From positions 21,459 to 85,458 of the forward strand of contig CAYWUJ010000007.1 in NCBI GenBank assembly GCA_964461455.1: a stretch of DNA of 64,000 nucleotides, in the 5' to 3' direction. Source of the stretch: UBA1413 sp964461455 (GTDB taxonomy: Bacteria; Bacteroidota; Bacteroidia; Bacteroidales; Prolixibacteraceae). The position numbers and the translations under genes are program-made. Below, piece by piece: positions 43,668-51,999 of the stretch; position 1 is the stretch's first letter, and each line of letters starts with the position of its first letter. Below the pieces are notes generated by a model. That model was not told the origin of the DNA. It did no database searches and worked only from the letters and a program-made list of their open reading frames with translations.

Positions 43668-45626
43668 ATGGCAAATAGTCAAGTGAACCCCAAAGGCCGG
43701 CGTCAGTCACTTTTTATGGTGTTGCTGCTGGCGGTTATGATGCATGGATTTTTCGTCCCATCGTTAACGGGCCAAACCTCCGTTGAGGTAACCATTGATG
43801 CCAGGGCCCCGGGAAAGGTGATCTCCCCCAATATCTACGGAAAGAACAATTCCCTTTCTGATAATCCCTCGTCACCGGTTACTGCGGCTGCCTGGCAGCG
43901 TTACCGTGATGCCGGGATCACCATCTTCAGGGAGAGCGGGGGTAACAACTCCACCAAATACAACTGGCGTAAGAAGCTCAGCAGTCACCCCGACTGGTAT
44001 AACAATGTCTATTCCCATGACTGGGACTACGCGGCACGCTCGCTGCAGCAGAACCTCCCCGCGGCACAGGGGATGTGGACCCTTTCCCTCCTGGGTTGGG
44101 CCGCCTCAAACAAGAGCAACAACTTCAACGACTGGAACTACAATTCTTCAAATTGGTGGAGCGGTGTGCACCAGAACCTGGCGGGAGGCGGAACCGTGAA
44201 TCCCGATGGGGGTAGTAAGGCATTGCAGGCGGGCGATCCCACCAAATATTTGGAACAGTGGCCCGCCGATTCGGTGGTGGAAATCCTGAGAAAGTGGATG
44301 GGAGAGGGGGGACTCGGTTATGACCCCAACCGTCTCCTTTACTGGAATATGGACAATGAGCCTGAGATCTGGAGTGGTACCCATGATGACGTGATGACTC
44401 AGCAGATTCCAGCTGAGGAGTTCATGCAACGCTATTTTGAGACCGCCAAAAAGGCCAGAGCCCTCTTCCCTGATATTAAACTGATGGGACCCCTCGCTGC
44501 CAATGAATGGCAGTGGTACAACTGGAACAACAATGCCATCGCCTCAGAGGGTAAGAATTATGTATGGCTCGAATACTTCATCAAGAGAGTCGCCGAGGAA
44601 CAAAAGGCTACAGGCGTCAGGCTTCTCGACCTCCTCGACATTCATTTCTATCCCGGAGAGACAGATCCTGCCCAGGTTTTGCAGCTCCACAGGGTCTATT
44701 TCGACCGCAATTATGTCTACCCCGGCCATAACGGGGTTCACCGCATCGGCGGGTGGAATACCTCCATCAACAAGGAGTATGTCTTCGAAAGATGCCGGGA
44801 GTGGCTGGAAAAGTACATGGGCCCTGACCATGGGGTGACTTTCTCGGTGACCGAAACCTCGGTCAGCGGAAACCTTCCCGTTATGGTCAATACCCTCTGG
44901 TATGCCTCTATGCTGGGAGAGTTCGGCCAACGGGGAGTGGAAGTCTTCACTCCCTGGGACTGGAGGGTCGGTATGTATGAGGTGGTCCACCTTTTTACCC
45001 GGTACTCCCATGCTCATGCGATTCCCGGTGTGTCGTCCGATGAGACCCTGGTGTCGGCTTACTCAAGCATCAGCGAAGATTCCGACTCAGTCACCGTTAT
45101 TCTGGTGAACCGTCATCTCACGGAATCACGACAGGTCAATGTTTCGCTCAGCAACTTTGTGATGGCCGGAACCACGCTGTCGACACGGCAGCTCAAGAGC
45201 CTTCCCGCTACTGAAACCTTCGTGTCTGCTTCTGAAAATGGCCTTCTCGCGGGAACCACAGAGGCAGGAGAGGCGGGTTTCAGTGTTGTTTTGCCGCCCC
45301 TGACGGTCACTGCCGTGATGGTGCCGGGCGGACTAACCGCAGCCTCTGCGCTTCCGCAGGAACCAGGGAAAGAGCCTTCCGTGAAACTCTTCCCGAACCC
45401 CGCCACCACGGAATGCCGGGTGGTGTGGAGTCACTCATGCCGGCACGAGGGAACCCTCGAAGTCAGGGATATCGCCGGAAAGCTTCTGTTCCGCCGCCAC
45501 CTCGATGCATCGGCCCTCGAAATGGGAACCACCAAAATCCCCGTCAGCCACTGGCAGAAAGGCAGCTATTTCGTCAGACTGACCACGCCGGAATTCTCCT
45601 GGTCGTCCCCCCTGATGGTATGGTGA
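43668..45626 (+). CDS. GH44 endo-beta-glucanase/xyloglucanase with T9SS sorting domain
   Basis: A 652-residue secreted enzyme. After a signal peptide (ending near ...SLTGQ, residue 36) comes a GH44 catalytic barrel: IYGKNNSLSD, the acid/base Glu231 in YWNMDNEPEIWSGTH, the RLLDLLDIHFYPGETDP strand, and the likely nucleophile Glu396 in VTFSVTETSVS. A beta-sandwich follows (about 470-555). The last 85 residues (VKLFPNPATTECRV ... GSYFVRLTT) are a type IX secretion C-terminal sorting domain. GH44 enzymes cut beta-1,4-glucan, xyloglucan and similar chains. It has its own promoter. Confidence 0.87.
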   Translation: MANSQVNPKGRRQSLFMVLLLAVMMHGFFVPSLTGQTSVEVTIDARAPGKVISPNIYGKNNSLSDNPSSPVTAAAWQRYRDAGITIFRESGGNNSTKYNWRKKLSSHPDWYNNVYSHDWDYAARSLQQNLPAAQGMWTLSLLGWAASNKSNNFNDWNYNSSNWWSGVHQNLAGGGTVNPDGGSKALQAGDPTKYLEQWPADSVVEILRKWMGEGGLGYDPNRLLYWNMDNEPEIWSGTHDDVMTQQIPAEEFMQRYFETAKKARALFPDIKLMGPLAANEWQWYNWNNNAIASEGKNYVWLEYFIKRVAEEQKATGVRLLDLLDIHFYPGETDPAQVLQLHRVYFDRNYVYPGHNGVHRIGGWNTSINKEYVFERCREWLEKYMGPDHGVTFSVTETSVSGNLPVMVNTLWYASMLGEFGQRGVEVFTPWDWRVGMYEVVHLFTRYSHAHAIPGVSSDETLVSAYSSISEDSDSVTVILVNRHLTESRQVNVSLSNFVMAGTTLSTRQLKSLPATETFVSASENGLLAGTTEAGEAGFSVVLPPLTVTAVMVPGGLTAASALPQEPGKEPSVKLFPNPATTECRVVWSHSCRHEGTLEVRDIAGKLLFRRHLDASALEMGTTKIPVSHWQKGSYFVRLTTPEFSWSSPLMVW

Positions 45627-45764
45627 CCCCATCACTGTTAAAAAAAAGTCCATTATTTTCTGAAGGGTCTGTTTTTTATTAAAAAGTTTTTATTTTCACC
45701 CCATCTTTACATGGCAACCCCGCCTGTAGGAAAACATCTAAGTTTTATTGAGAAATCGAAAACA

Positions 45765-46136
45765 ATGAACCAGAGCAAACCACGAATCATCAAGGATTAC
45801 GACAAACTCGACCCTGCCATTCAGGAACAGATCAAACTGGTCTATCCTGCGGGTTTCAGCGACCATCTGCTATATTACTTTGACAAGGACGGCAAAAATG
45901 TGAGCGCCCTTCCCTTTGAGACTGAAGACAAGTACTACCTGATCAGGATGACCCTCAGTGAGGCCGAAAGAATCATTGAAGATGACGATGATTACGATGA
46001 CGACGGCTTCCTGAAGGATCATGTCAGGGAAGAATACGAGGATAAATATGCCGACATGGAGCTGGCGGCGGCCGATGAGGAGGAGGATGAACCTCTTGAC
46101 GAGCCGGTCGATGACGGCGACGATGACGACTATTAA
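45765..46136 (+). CDS. Conserved small acidic Bacteroidota protein
   Basis: A 123-residue protein of unknown function. The N-terminal half is a compact conserved domain (PRIIKDYDKLDPAIQEQIKL ... SALPFETEDKYYLIRMT). The last 60 residues are extremely acidic, with Asp/Glu runs (IIEDDDDYDDDG, DDGDDDDY). The ATG at 45765 is used because the conserved part starts there. Proteins of this design occur in other Bacteroidota; charge suggests binding to a basic partner such as a ribosomal or DNA-binding protein, but this is speculation. A hairpin terminator follows its stop, before gpmI. Confidence 0.8.
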   Translation: MNQSKPRIIKDYDKLDPAIQEQIKLVYPAGFSDHLLYYFDKDGKNVSALPFETEDKYYLIRMTLSEAERIIEDDDDYDDDGFLKDHVREEYEDKYADMELAAADEEEDEPLDEPVDDGDDDDY

Positions 46137-46145
46137 TGAAAAATA

Positions 46146-46170
46146 AGGGGCGCTGTGGTGCCCCTCTTGT
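46146..46170 (+). terminator. Short terminator between the acidic protein and gpmI
   Basis: AGGGGCGC-TGTG-GTGCCCCT with one G-T pair, followed by CTTGTTT, lies 10 bases after the stop of the acidic protein. It would attenuate read-through into gpmI. Confidence 0.65.
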
Positions 46171-46205
46171 TTACCGGGAAATCCGTTTCCCTTAAATTAA
46201 CTGAA

Positions 46206-47738
46206 ATGAAAGAGACGAAAAAAGCAATATTGGTCATTCTGGACGGATGGGGCATCGGGGATGGCAGCAGCCGTGATATTATATCGCAGGCGCCGACACC
46301 CTTTATGGACTTCCTGCATGCGCACCATCCGCATGGTCAATTGCTCACCTGCGGCCGTAATGTGGGACTTCCCGACGGCCAGATGGGCAATTCCGAAGTG
46401 GGACACCTTAATATCGGCGCCGGAAGGGTCATTTACCAGGACATGGTGCGGATCACCAAGTCGATTGAAGATCGCGAAATGTGGGAAGATCCCCAGGTGG
46501 TGAAAGCCTTCTCCTATGCCCGTGATCACGGGAAACAGGTCCACCTCATCGGACTCATAGGCCCCGGAGGGGTCCACGCCCTGAGCTCCCATATGATCGC
46601 CCTCTGCCAGATCGGCACCGACATGGGGGTGGAAAAGATATTCGTCCATGGGCTCACCGACGGCCGTGATACCGACCCCCGCTCAGGCCTGGGCTTCGTG
46701 GCCGACGACCTGGAAAACCTCAAGGGTACCAACGGTAAATTTGCCTCCCTGATCGGGCGTTATTACGGTATGGACCGCGACAAAAACTGGGACCGGCTGA
46801 AACTGGCCTATGACCTCTACACCACGGGAAAGGGAAAGAAAACCACCGACCTGTTACAAACCATCAGGGAAAGCTACGACGAAGGGGTGACCGACGAATT
46901 CCTGCAGCCCATCGTGGTGACCGATGACCTTGGAGAACCCCTGGGGATCTTCCGCGAAGACGATGTGGTCATCTGCTTTAATTTCCGCACCGACCGGCTG
47001 CGCCAGACCACCATCGCCTTTACCCAGAAGGACCTTCCCGAATACGGAATGCATACCATGCCCCTGCAGTGGTACACCATGACCAGCTACAAAGCGGACT
47101 TCCGGGGAATCCATGTCATCTTCGACAAGGACAACGTGATCAACACCATGGGAGAGCTGGTCTCTGCCGCGGGACTGAAACAGATACGGATCGCCGAGAC
47201 CGAGAAATATGCCCATGTGACCTTCTTCTTCAGCGGAGGCAGGGAGGCGGAATTCCCCGGAGAAAGCCGCATAATGGTGCAATCGCCCAGGGTACCCACG
47301 TATGACCTTCAGCCCGAAATGTCGGCACCCCAGGTCAAAGACGCCATCGTCGCCGAACTCAATAAACAGTCGGCCGATTTCGTGGTCCTCAATTTTGCCA
47401 ACGGCGACATGGTGGGCCATACCGGGGTTTATGAGGCTATTTACAAGGCTGTGAATGCCGTCGACGCATGCCTGAAAGAGGTGGTGGAAGCCGCCCGCGC
47501 CAACGGATATGAGGTGCTCATCATTGCTGACCATGGAAATGCCGACAATGCCGTGAATGTCGATGGCTCCCCTAATACCGCCCATTCCCTCAACCCCGTT
47601 CCCTGCATTTATGTGGGCGACAGAAAGGACGTCACCGTCAAAAACGGAATCCTCGCCGATGTGGCACCCACACTCCTGAACCTCATGGGACTGGAGACCC
47701 CCCGGGAAATGACCGGCAAAGTACTTATTGAAGAATAA
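46206..47738 (+). CDS. gpmI: 2,3-bisphosphoglycerate-independent phosphoglycerate mutase
   Basis: A 510-residue alkaline-phosphatase-superfamily enzyme interconverting 3- and 2-phosphoglycerate in glycolysis. The metal site begins VILDGWGIGD, the catalytic Ser63 is in MGNSEVGHLN, and the late metal ligands are in FANGDMVGHTG and IIADHGNADN. Length matches the usual 505-515. The ATG at 46206 starts the conserved fold; the frame upstream overlaps the terminator. It is followed 15 bases later by a DUF3109 gene. Confidence 0.95.
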   Translation: MKETKKAILVILDGWGIGDGSSRDIISQAPTPFMDFLHAHHPHGQLLTCGRNVGLPDGQMGNSEVGHLNIGAGRVIYQDMVRITKSIEDREMWEDPQVVKAFSYARDHGKQVHLIGLIGPGGVHALSSHMIALCQIGTDMGVEKIFVHGLTDGRDTDPRSGLGFVADDLENLKGTNGKFASLIGRYYGMDRDKNWDRLKLAYDLYTTGKGKKTTDLLQTIRESYDEGVTDEFLQPIVVTDDLGEPLGIFREDDVVICFNFRTDRLRQTTIAFTQKDLPEYGMHTMPLQWYTMTSYKADFRGIHVIFDKDNVINTMGELVSAAGLKQIRIAETEKYAHVTFFFSGGREAEFPGESRIMVQSPRVPTYDLQPEMSAPQVKDAIVAELNKQSADFVVLNFANGDMVGHTGVYEAIYKAVNAVDACLKEVVEAARANGYEVLIIADHGNADNAVNVDGSPNTAHSLNPVPCIYVGDRKDVTVKNGILADVAPTLLNLMGLETPREMTGKVLIEE

Positions 47739-47753
47739 GAATACCGTTTTGTC

Positions 47754-48320
47754 ATGATCGAGATCGGCCGTACCATCATCAGTATGGACCTTCTGGAGGA
47801 TTTCTTTCTTTGTGACCTTGCAGAATGCAAGGGGGCCTGCTGTATTGAAGGCGATTCAGGGGCACCCCTGTCACAGGAGGAAGCCCGTTTCCTCGAAGAA
47901 GGCTACCAGGCTTACTGCGATGCCCTGCCCCCTGACCATCGTGAAATCATTGAAAAAACAGGATTTTCAGTGATTGATGCCGACGGGGATCTGGTCACGC
48001 CGCTGGTGAATAACCGGCAGTGTGCCTACTCTTTCACCACGGAAGAGGGGATTCTGCATTGTGCCGTCGAGAAAGCCTGGGCGGAAGGAAGAACACCCTT
48101 CCGCAAACCGCTCTCGTGCCACCTCTTTCCGGTAAGAATTCAGGAATACCGCCATTTTGACGCAGTCAATGTTCAGAAACTGGAGATCTGCCGGCCGGGT
48201 CGCGAATGTGGCAAAAAAAATCACCTTCCCCTGTGGAAATTCCTCAGGGAACCGCTGATCCGCCGTTACGGCGAAGAGTGGTACCTCGCCCTGGAAGCTG
48301 CCGCACGCTATAATCAATAG
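47754..48320 (+). CDS. DUF3109 family cysteine-rich protein
   Basis: A 188-residue protein matching DUF3109. Conserved cysteines occur in FFLCDLAECKGACCIEGDSG (four), NNRQCAYSF, GILHCAVEK, PLSCHLFPVR and LEICRPGRECG. The pattern resembles the YkgJ/CxxCxxCC zinc or iron-sulfur class. Function is unknown. It follows gpmI closely and likely shares its transcript. Its stop overlaps the convergent VOC gene by 7 bases. Confidence 0.85.
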   Translation: MIEIGRTIISMDLLEDFFLCDLAECKGACCIEGDSGAPLSQEEARFLEEGYQAYCDALPPDHREIIEKTGFSVIDADGDLVTPLVNNRQCAYSFTTEEGILHCAVEKAWAEGRTPFRKPLSCHLFPVRIQEYRHFDAVNVQKLEICRPGRECGKKNHLPLWKFLREPLIRRYGEEWYLALEAAARYNQ

Positions 48321-48706
48321 GCCATCAGTTCCACCCTGTTGCCATCGGGGTCGAGGATCACCGACTCATAGAGATTATCGCCGGTGACCCGGGGCTCCCC
48401 GATCACCCTGAAACCGTCGGCCCGCAACTTATCGGTCAATTCATTCACCTTCTGACGGCTGCCGGGGTTGATGGCAAAGTGAATCAGCCCCGTGTACTGC
48501 TTCATGTTGTTGTTCTTGTTCATCGGAACATTGGGCATCTCCATGATTTCAAGCCTGGTACCCCCGCTGAAAGAGAGAAAATAGGAACGGAACTCCCTGG
48601 AATGATTGTAGTAAGCATGCCCCGGGGTGGCATCAAAGTAATGCGCGTAAAAATTACGCATCCCTTCCAGGTTATACGTCCATATCGCTAAATGATCAAT
48701 GGTCAT
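48314..48706 (-). CDS. VOC superfamily (glyoxalase/bleomycin-resistance fold) protein
   Basis: A 130-residue single-domain VOC metalloenzyme. Metal ligands typical of the glyoxalase I type are in order: IDHLAI (His near 5), LEIMEM (Glu), LIHFAI (His) and RVELMAY (Glu) at the C-terminus. The start is set at 48706 because the first beta strand begins there; upstream in-frame sequence is not conserved-looking. It may detoxify methylglyoxal or act on another small substrate; this cannot be decided. It converges on DUF3109. Confidence 0.85.
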   Translation of the reverse strand: MTIDHLAIWTYNLEGMRNFYAHYFDATPGHAYYNHSREFRSYFLSFSGGTRLEIMEMPNVPMNKNNNMKQYTGLIHFAINPGSRQKVNELTDKLRADGFRVIGEPRVTGDNLYESVILDPDGNRVELMAY

Positions 48707-49067
48707 AATGGGTTGGTTTTCGTTCGACGTTTGATTGTACGCACCTTTTGACACAGGGTTATAAAAACCGTGCATTTCATTTTTTCAACTTTTACTGTCA
48801 AATAGTCGGCCTGACGGGAAATCTTTTCAATATTTAACCATTTTTATGTTTCCATGGTCAGGAGGCTGGAGAAAGGGTCAGTATTTTTGTGATGACTTCC
48901 AATGTATTGATAATTATATTGTTATAGCGTATGTTGGAATGTCGTAGCCGATTCGATCCCTTCAGACGGGCGATGAGATACAAAAGGAGACTTTGGAAAA
49001 ATTCTTACTTTTGCGGTGCAACAATTTTGCACACGGTTTGTTACCGGTTACAAGGAAAAGCATCAGA
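48707..49067. other. 361-base divergent intergenic region
   Basis: No gene is seen. It holds the divergent starts of the VOC gene and the acyl-CoA synthetase gene, an A/T-rich stretch (about 48890-48940) with a second TAnnTTTG match at 48882-48889 on the plus strand, and the best promoter box at 49006-49014. Confidence 0.5.
49006..49014 (+). promoter_or_regulatory. Candidate promoter of the acyl-CoA synthetase gene
   Basis: TACTTTTGC is an exact TAnnTTTGC match, 54 bases before the ATG at 49068. It falls after an alternative in-frame start at 48993, which argues that translation begins at 49068. Confidence 0.62.
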
Positions 49068-50756
49068 ATGACAAAGTACACTGTTCCGGCGTTGCTGGAT
49101 GAGAGTTTTGAGAAATTTGCCGGCCGTCCAGCCCTGGGGTTCGCCGGGGAAGAGCCGCTGACATATAGTCAGTTGCAGGAAATGATCGGGTTAGTATCCC
49201 GGCTGTTGTCAAGTCAGGGCATTGTGGCAGGCGATAAGGTAGCTATCCTGAGCACCAACATGCCCAACTGGGGGGTTTCTTATTTTGCCATACTCCGTTC
49301 AGGTGCGGTGGCGGTGCCCATACTTCCCGATTTTCATTCCAACGAGATTAAGACCATCCTGGAGCATGCCGGGGCGAAGATGCTTTTTGTCTCCGAGAAC
49401 CTTTATTATAAAGTGGAAAAAGAGGATTTGTCAGGAATTGAGGCGATGGTACTCACCGACCGGCTGGCGTTGATCCCCCGGGGAACGCCGGTCAGCGGTC
49501 TGCCTGCCCTGGTTCCCTACACGGCCCCTCCCGGGGAGGCCGCTCCCGCCCCTTCCGTAGAAGAGGAGGATCTGGCCACGATCATTTACACTTCAGGAAC
49601 CACGGGGAATTCTAAGGGAGTGATGCTGACCCATAAAAATATCAGTTGGAACGCCCTGCAGTCGATCACTATCGAACCCCTTGTTCCCACCGACCGGTTC
49701 CTCAGTATCCTGCCGCTCTCACACACCTATGAGAATACCCTCGGTCTCCTCTTCCCTTTGTTTTACGGAGCTTCCACCTGGTATCTGCGGAAACCCCCGA
49801 TACCTCCGGTGTTGCTGCCCGCCCTTCAGCTGGTCAGACCCACGAAACTGCTCTCGGTACCCCTGGTGATTGAAAAGATCTTCAAAGGGAAAATTTATCC
49901 CGAGTTCCAGAAAAGTGGGGTCATCAAAACGCTTTACAGTTTTCCTCCTATGCGCAAGGTGCTGCACCGTGTGGCCGGGAAGAAGCTGATGAAGACTTTT
50001 GGCGGGGAACTCACCTTTTTCGGGGTGGGCGGTTCCAAACTTGATGGCACGGTAGAGCGCTTCCTCAAGGAGGCCCGTTTTCCCTATGCTATCGGCTACG
50101 GGCTGACCGAGACAAGTCCCCTGCTGGCCGGTACCAAACCCAGCACACCCCGGATAGGCTCCACAGGCCCGGCCCTACAGGGGGTCAAACTACGCCTGGC
50201 CGACGCCGACCCCGATACGGGAGAGGGTGAAATTCAGGCCCAGAGCCCCAACGTCATGAAAGGATACTACAAGAACCCCGAAGTGACAGCACAGGTGTTT
50301 ACCCCCGACGGATGGTTCCGTACCGGCGACCTGGGGTCGTTCGACAAAGATGGCTTCCTGCGCATCAAGGGAAGAATTAAAAATACCATCATCGGCGCCA
50401 GCGGTGAAAATATCTATCCCGAAGAGATTGAATCGGTCATCAACCGGATGCGTTTTGTGCTCGAATCCCTGGTCGTGGAAAAGAAAGGCAAACTGGTGGC
50501 CCTGATCCACCTCAATATGGAGGAGATAGAACACCAGTATCAGTCAATGCGCCAGGACGCCTCCCTCTTCGCCGATAAAATCAGCGACCGCAAAGATGAG
50601 ATTCTCAGGGAAATACAGGACAAGGTGAATGCCCAGGTCAACAAATTCAGCAAATTACAGCAGGTGCTCTTCCAGAAAGACCCGTTTGAGAAAACCCCGA
50701 CACAGAAAATAAAGCGTTTTCTCTATCACCAGAAAAACGAGGCTAAGGAGAAATAG
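49068..50756 (+). CDS. Long-chain fatty-acid acyl-CoA synthetase (AMP-forming)
   Basis: A 562-residue adenylate-forming enzyme activating fatty acids to acyl-CoA. The ATP-binding P-loop-like TIIYTSGTTGNSKGVMLTHKN is near residue 172. The adenine motif is IGYGLTETSP, and the hinge and catalytic region is WFRTGDLGSFDKDGFLRIKGRIKN ending in GENIYPEEIE. It reads as the FadD/AMP-binding LACS type common in Bacteroidota. Start at 49068, just before the promoter-derived leader ends. PurM follows after a short gap with its own promoter. Confidence 0.92.
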   Translation: MTKYTVPALLDESFEKFAGRPALGFAGEEPLTYSQLQEMIGLVSRLLSSQGIVAGDKVAILSTNMPNWGVSYFAILRSGAVAVPILPDFHSNEIKTILEHAGAKMLFVSENLYYKVEKEDLSGIEAMVLTDRLALIPRGTPVSGLPALVPYTAPPGEAAPAPSVEEEDLATIIYTSGTTGNSKGVMLTHKNISWNALQSITIEPLVPTDRFLSILPLSHTYENTLGLLFPLFYGASTWYLRKPPIPPVLLPALQLVRPTKLLSVPLVIEKIFKGKIYPEFQKSGVIKTLYSFPPMRKVLHRVAGKKLMKTFGGELTFFGVGGSKLDGTVERFLKEARFPYAIGYGLTETSPLLAGTKPSTPRIGSTGPALQGVKLRLADADPDTGEGEIQAQSPNVMKGYYKNPEVTAQVFTPDGWFRTGDLGSFDKDGFLRIKGRIKNTIIGASGENIYPEEIESVINRMRFVLESLVVEKKGKLVALIHLNMEEIEHQYQSMRQDASLFADKISDRKDEILREIQDKVNAQVNKFSKLQQVLFQKDPFEKTPTQKIKRFLYHQKNEAKEK

Positions 50757-50778
50757 CCCGTGTGGTGACTTTCGGGAT

Positions 50779-50807
50779 ACCGTGGAAAATATTACTTTTG
50801 CCACGGT
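50779..50807 (+). promoter_or_regulatory. purM promoter with flanking inverted repeat (possible operator)
   Basis: An exact -7 box TACTTTTGC (50793-50801) sits inside a perfect 7-base inverted repeat, ACCGTGG (50779-50785) and CCACGGT (50801-50807), spaced by 15 bases. Transcription would start after the left arm, so the repeat looks like a DNA operator rather than an RNA hairpin. Confidence 0.55.
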
Positions 50808-50817
50808 TTCTTTTTAT

Positions 50818-51987
50818 ATGGAAAAAAGCTCAAGATACGCTGCCCGTGGTGTGTCGGCCTCAAAAGAGGACGTGCACAACGCTGTCGACAACCTCGACAA
50901 GGGGTTGTATCCCCGGGCTTTTTGCAAAATCATCCCCGATATTCTGGGTAACGATTCCGATTGGTGCAATATCATGCATGCCGACGGTGCGGGGACCAAA
51001 TCATCACTGGCGTACCTTTACTGGAAGGAGACGGGTGACCTTTCGGTATGGAAGGGAATAGCCCAGGATGCCCTGGTCATGAACCTCGACGACCTGTTGT
51101 GCGTGGGGGCTGTTGATAATATCCTCGTTTCCTCGACCATCGGAAGGAATAAGCATCTCATCCCCGGTGAAGTCATCAGTGCCGTCATAACGGGTACTGA
51201 GGAGCTGTGCGCAGAATTACGCGCCATGGGAATCGGCATCTGGCTCACAGGTGGGGAGACCGCCGATGTGGGCGATCTGGTGAGGACCATCATCGTGGAC
51301 TCCACGGTGACCTGCCGCATGCGTCGCCGCGATGTGATCGATGCCGGAAACATCGCCCCGGGGAATGTCATCGTGGGACTGGCTTCTTACGGACAGGCCA
51401 CCTATGAAAAGGGATACAACGGAGGTATGGGAAGCAACGGTCTTACTTCGGCACGTCACGATATCTTCAGCCACTCCCTGGCCACCAGGTACCCCGAGAG
51501 TTTCGACCCTGCGGTTCCCCGTGACCTGGTGTATGCCGGCAGCTATGGCCTGCAAACTCCCGTACAGGATACCGGCCTCGATGCCGGACGCCTGGTATTG
51601 TCACCCACACGCACCTATGCCCCCGTGATACGCAAAGTACTGGAGGAGTCACGGAACGCCATCTCAGGCATGATCCACTGCTCAGGAGGCGCCCAGACCA
51701 AAGTGATGAATTTCGTGGAGAATGTGCACATCATCAAGGACAACCTCTTCCCGGTGCCGCCGCTCTTCAGAATCATCAGGGAAGAGTCGGGAACCAGCTG
51801 GAAAGAGATGTACAAGGTCTTTAACATGGGGCACCGCATGGAAGTATACACCGATGCGACCACCGCCTCACGGGTAGTGGCCATCGCCGCCTCCTTTGGT
51901 ATCGACGCCCGCATCATCGGCCGCGTCGAAATATTCTCCGGGAAAAAACTGACCATCCATACTGAAGCCGGAATATTCGAATATTAA
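50818..51987 (+). CDS. purM: Phosphoribosylformylglycinamidine cyclo-ligase (AIR synthetase)
   Basis: A 389-residue PurM converting FGAM to AIR in purine synthesis with ATP. The start RGVSASKEDVH, the nucleotide-binding HADGAGTKSSLAY and DALVMNLDDLLCVGA, the LTGGETADVGDLV block, and the C-terminal HCSGGAQTKVMNF are typical of the longer Bacteroidota form. The ATG at 50818 is used because the promoter -7 box lies upstream of it and inside any longer frame. It is followed after 12 bases by prfA. Confidence 0.93.
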   Translation: MEKSSRYAARGVSASKEDVHNAVDNLDKGLYPRAFCKIIPDILGNDSDWCNIMHADGAGTKSSLAYLYWKETGDLSVWKGIAQDALVMNLDDLLCVGAVDNILVSSTIGRNKHLIPGEVISAVITGTEELCAELRAMGIGIWLTGGETADVGDLVRTIIVDSTVTCRMRRRDVIDAGNIAPGNVIVGLASYGQATYEKGYNGGMGSNGLTSARHDIFSHSLATRYPESFDPAVPRDLVYAGSYGLQTPVQDTGLDAGRLVLSPTRTYAPVIRKVLEESRNAISGMIHCSGGAQTKVMNFVENVHIIKDNLFPVPPLFRIIREESGTSWKEMYKVFNMGHRMEVYTDATTASRVVAIAASFGIDARIIGRVEIFSGKKLTIHTEAGIFEY

Positions 51988-51999
51988 CTCTCCTATCAT

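Noticed and set aside
48882..48889. TATTTTTG box as the main acyl-CoA synthetase promoter.
   Set aside because: It lies 180 bases from the start, and a better exact match sits at 49006-49014.
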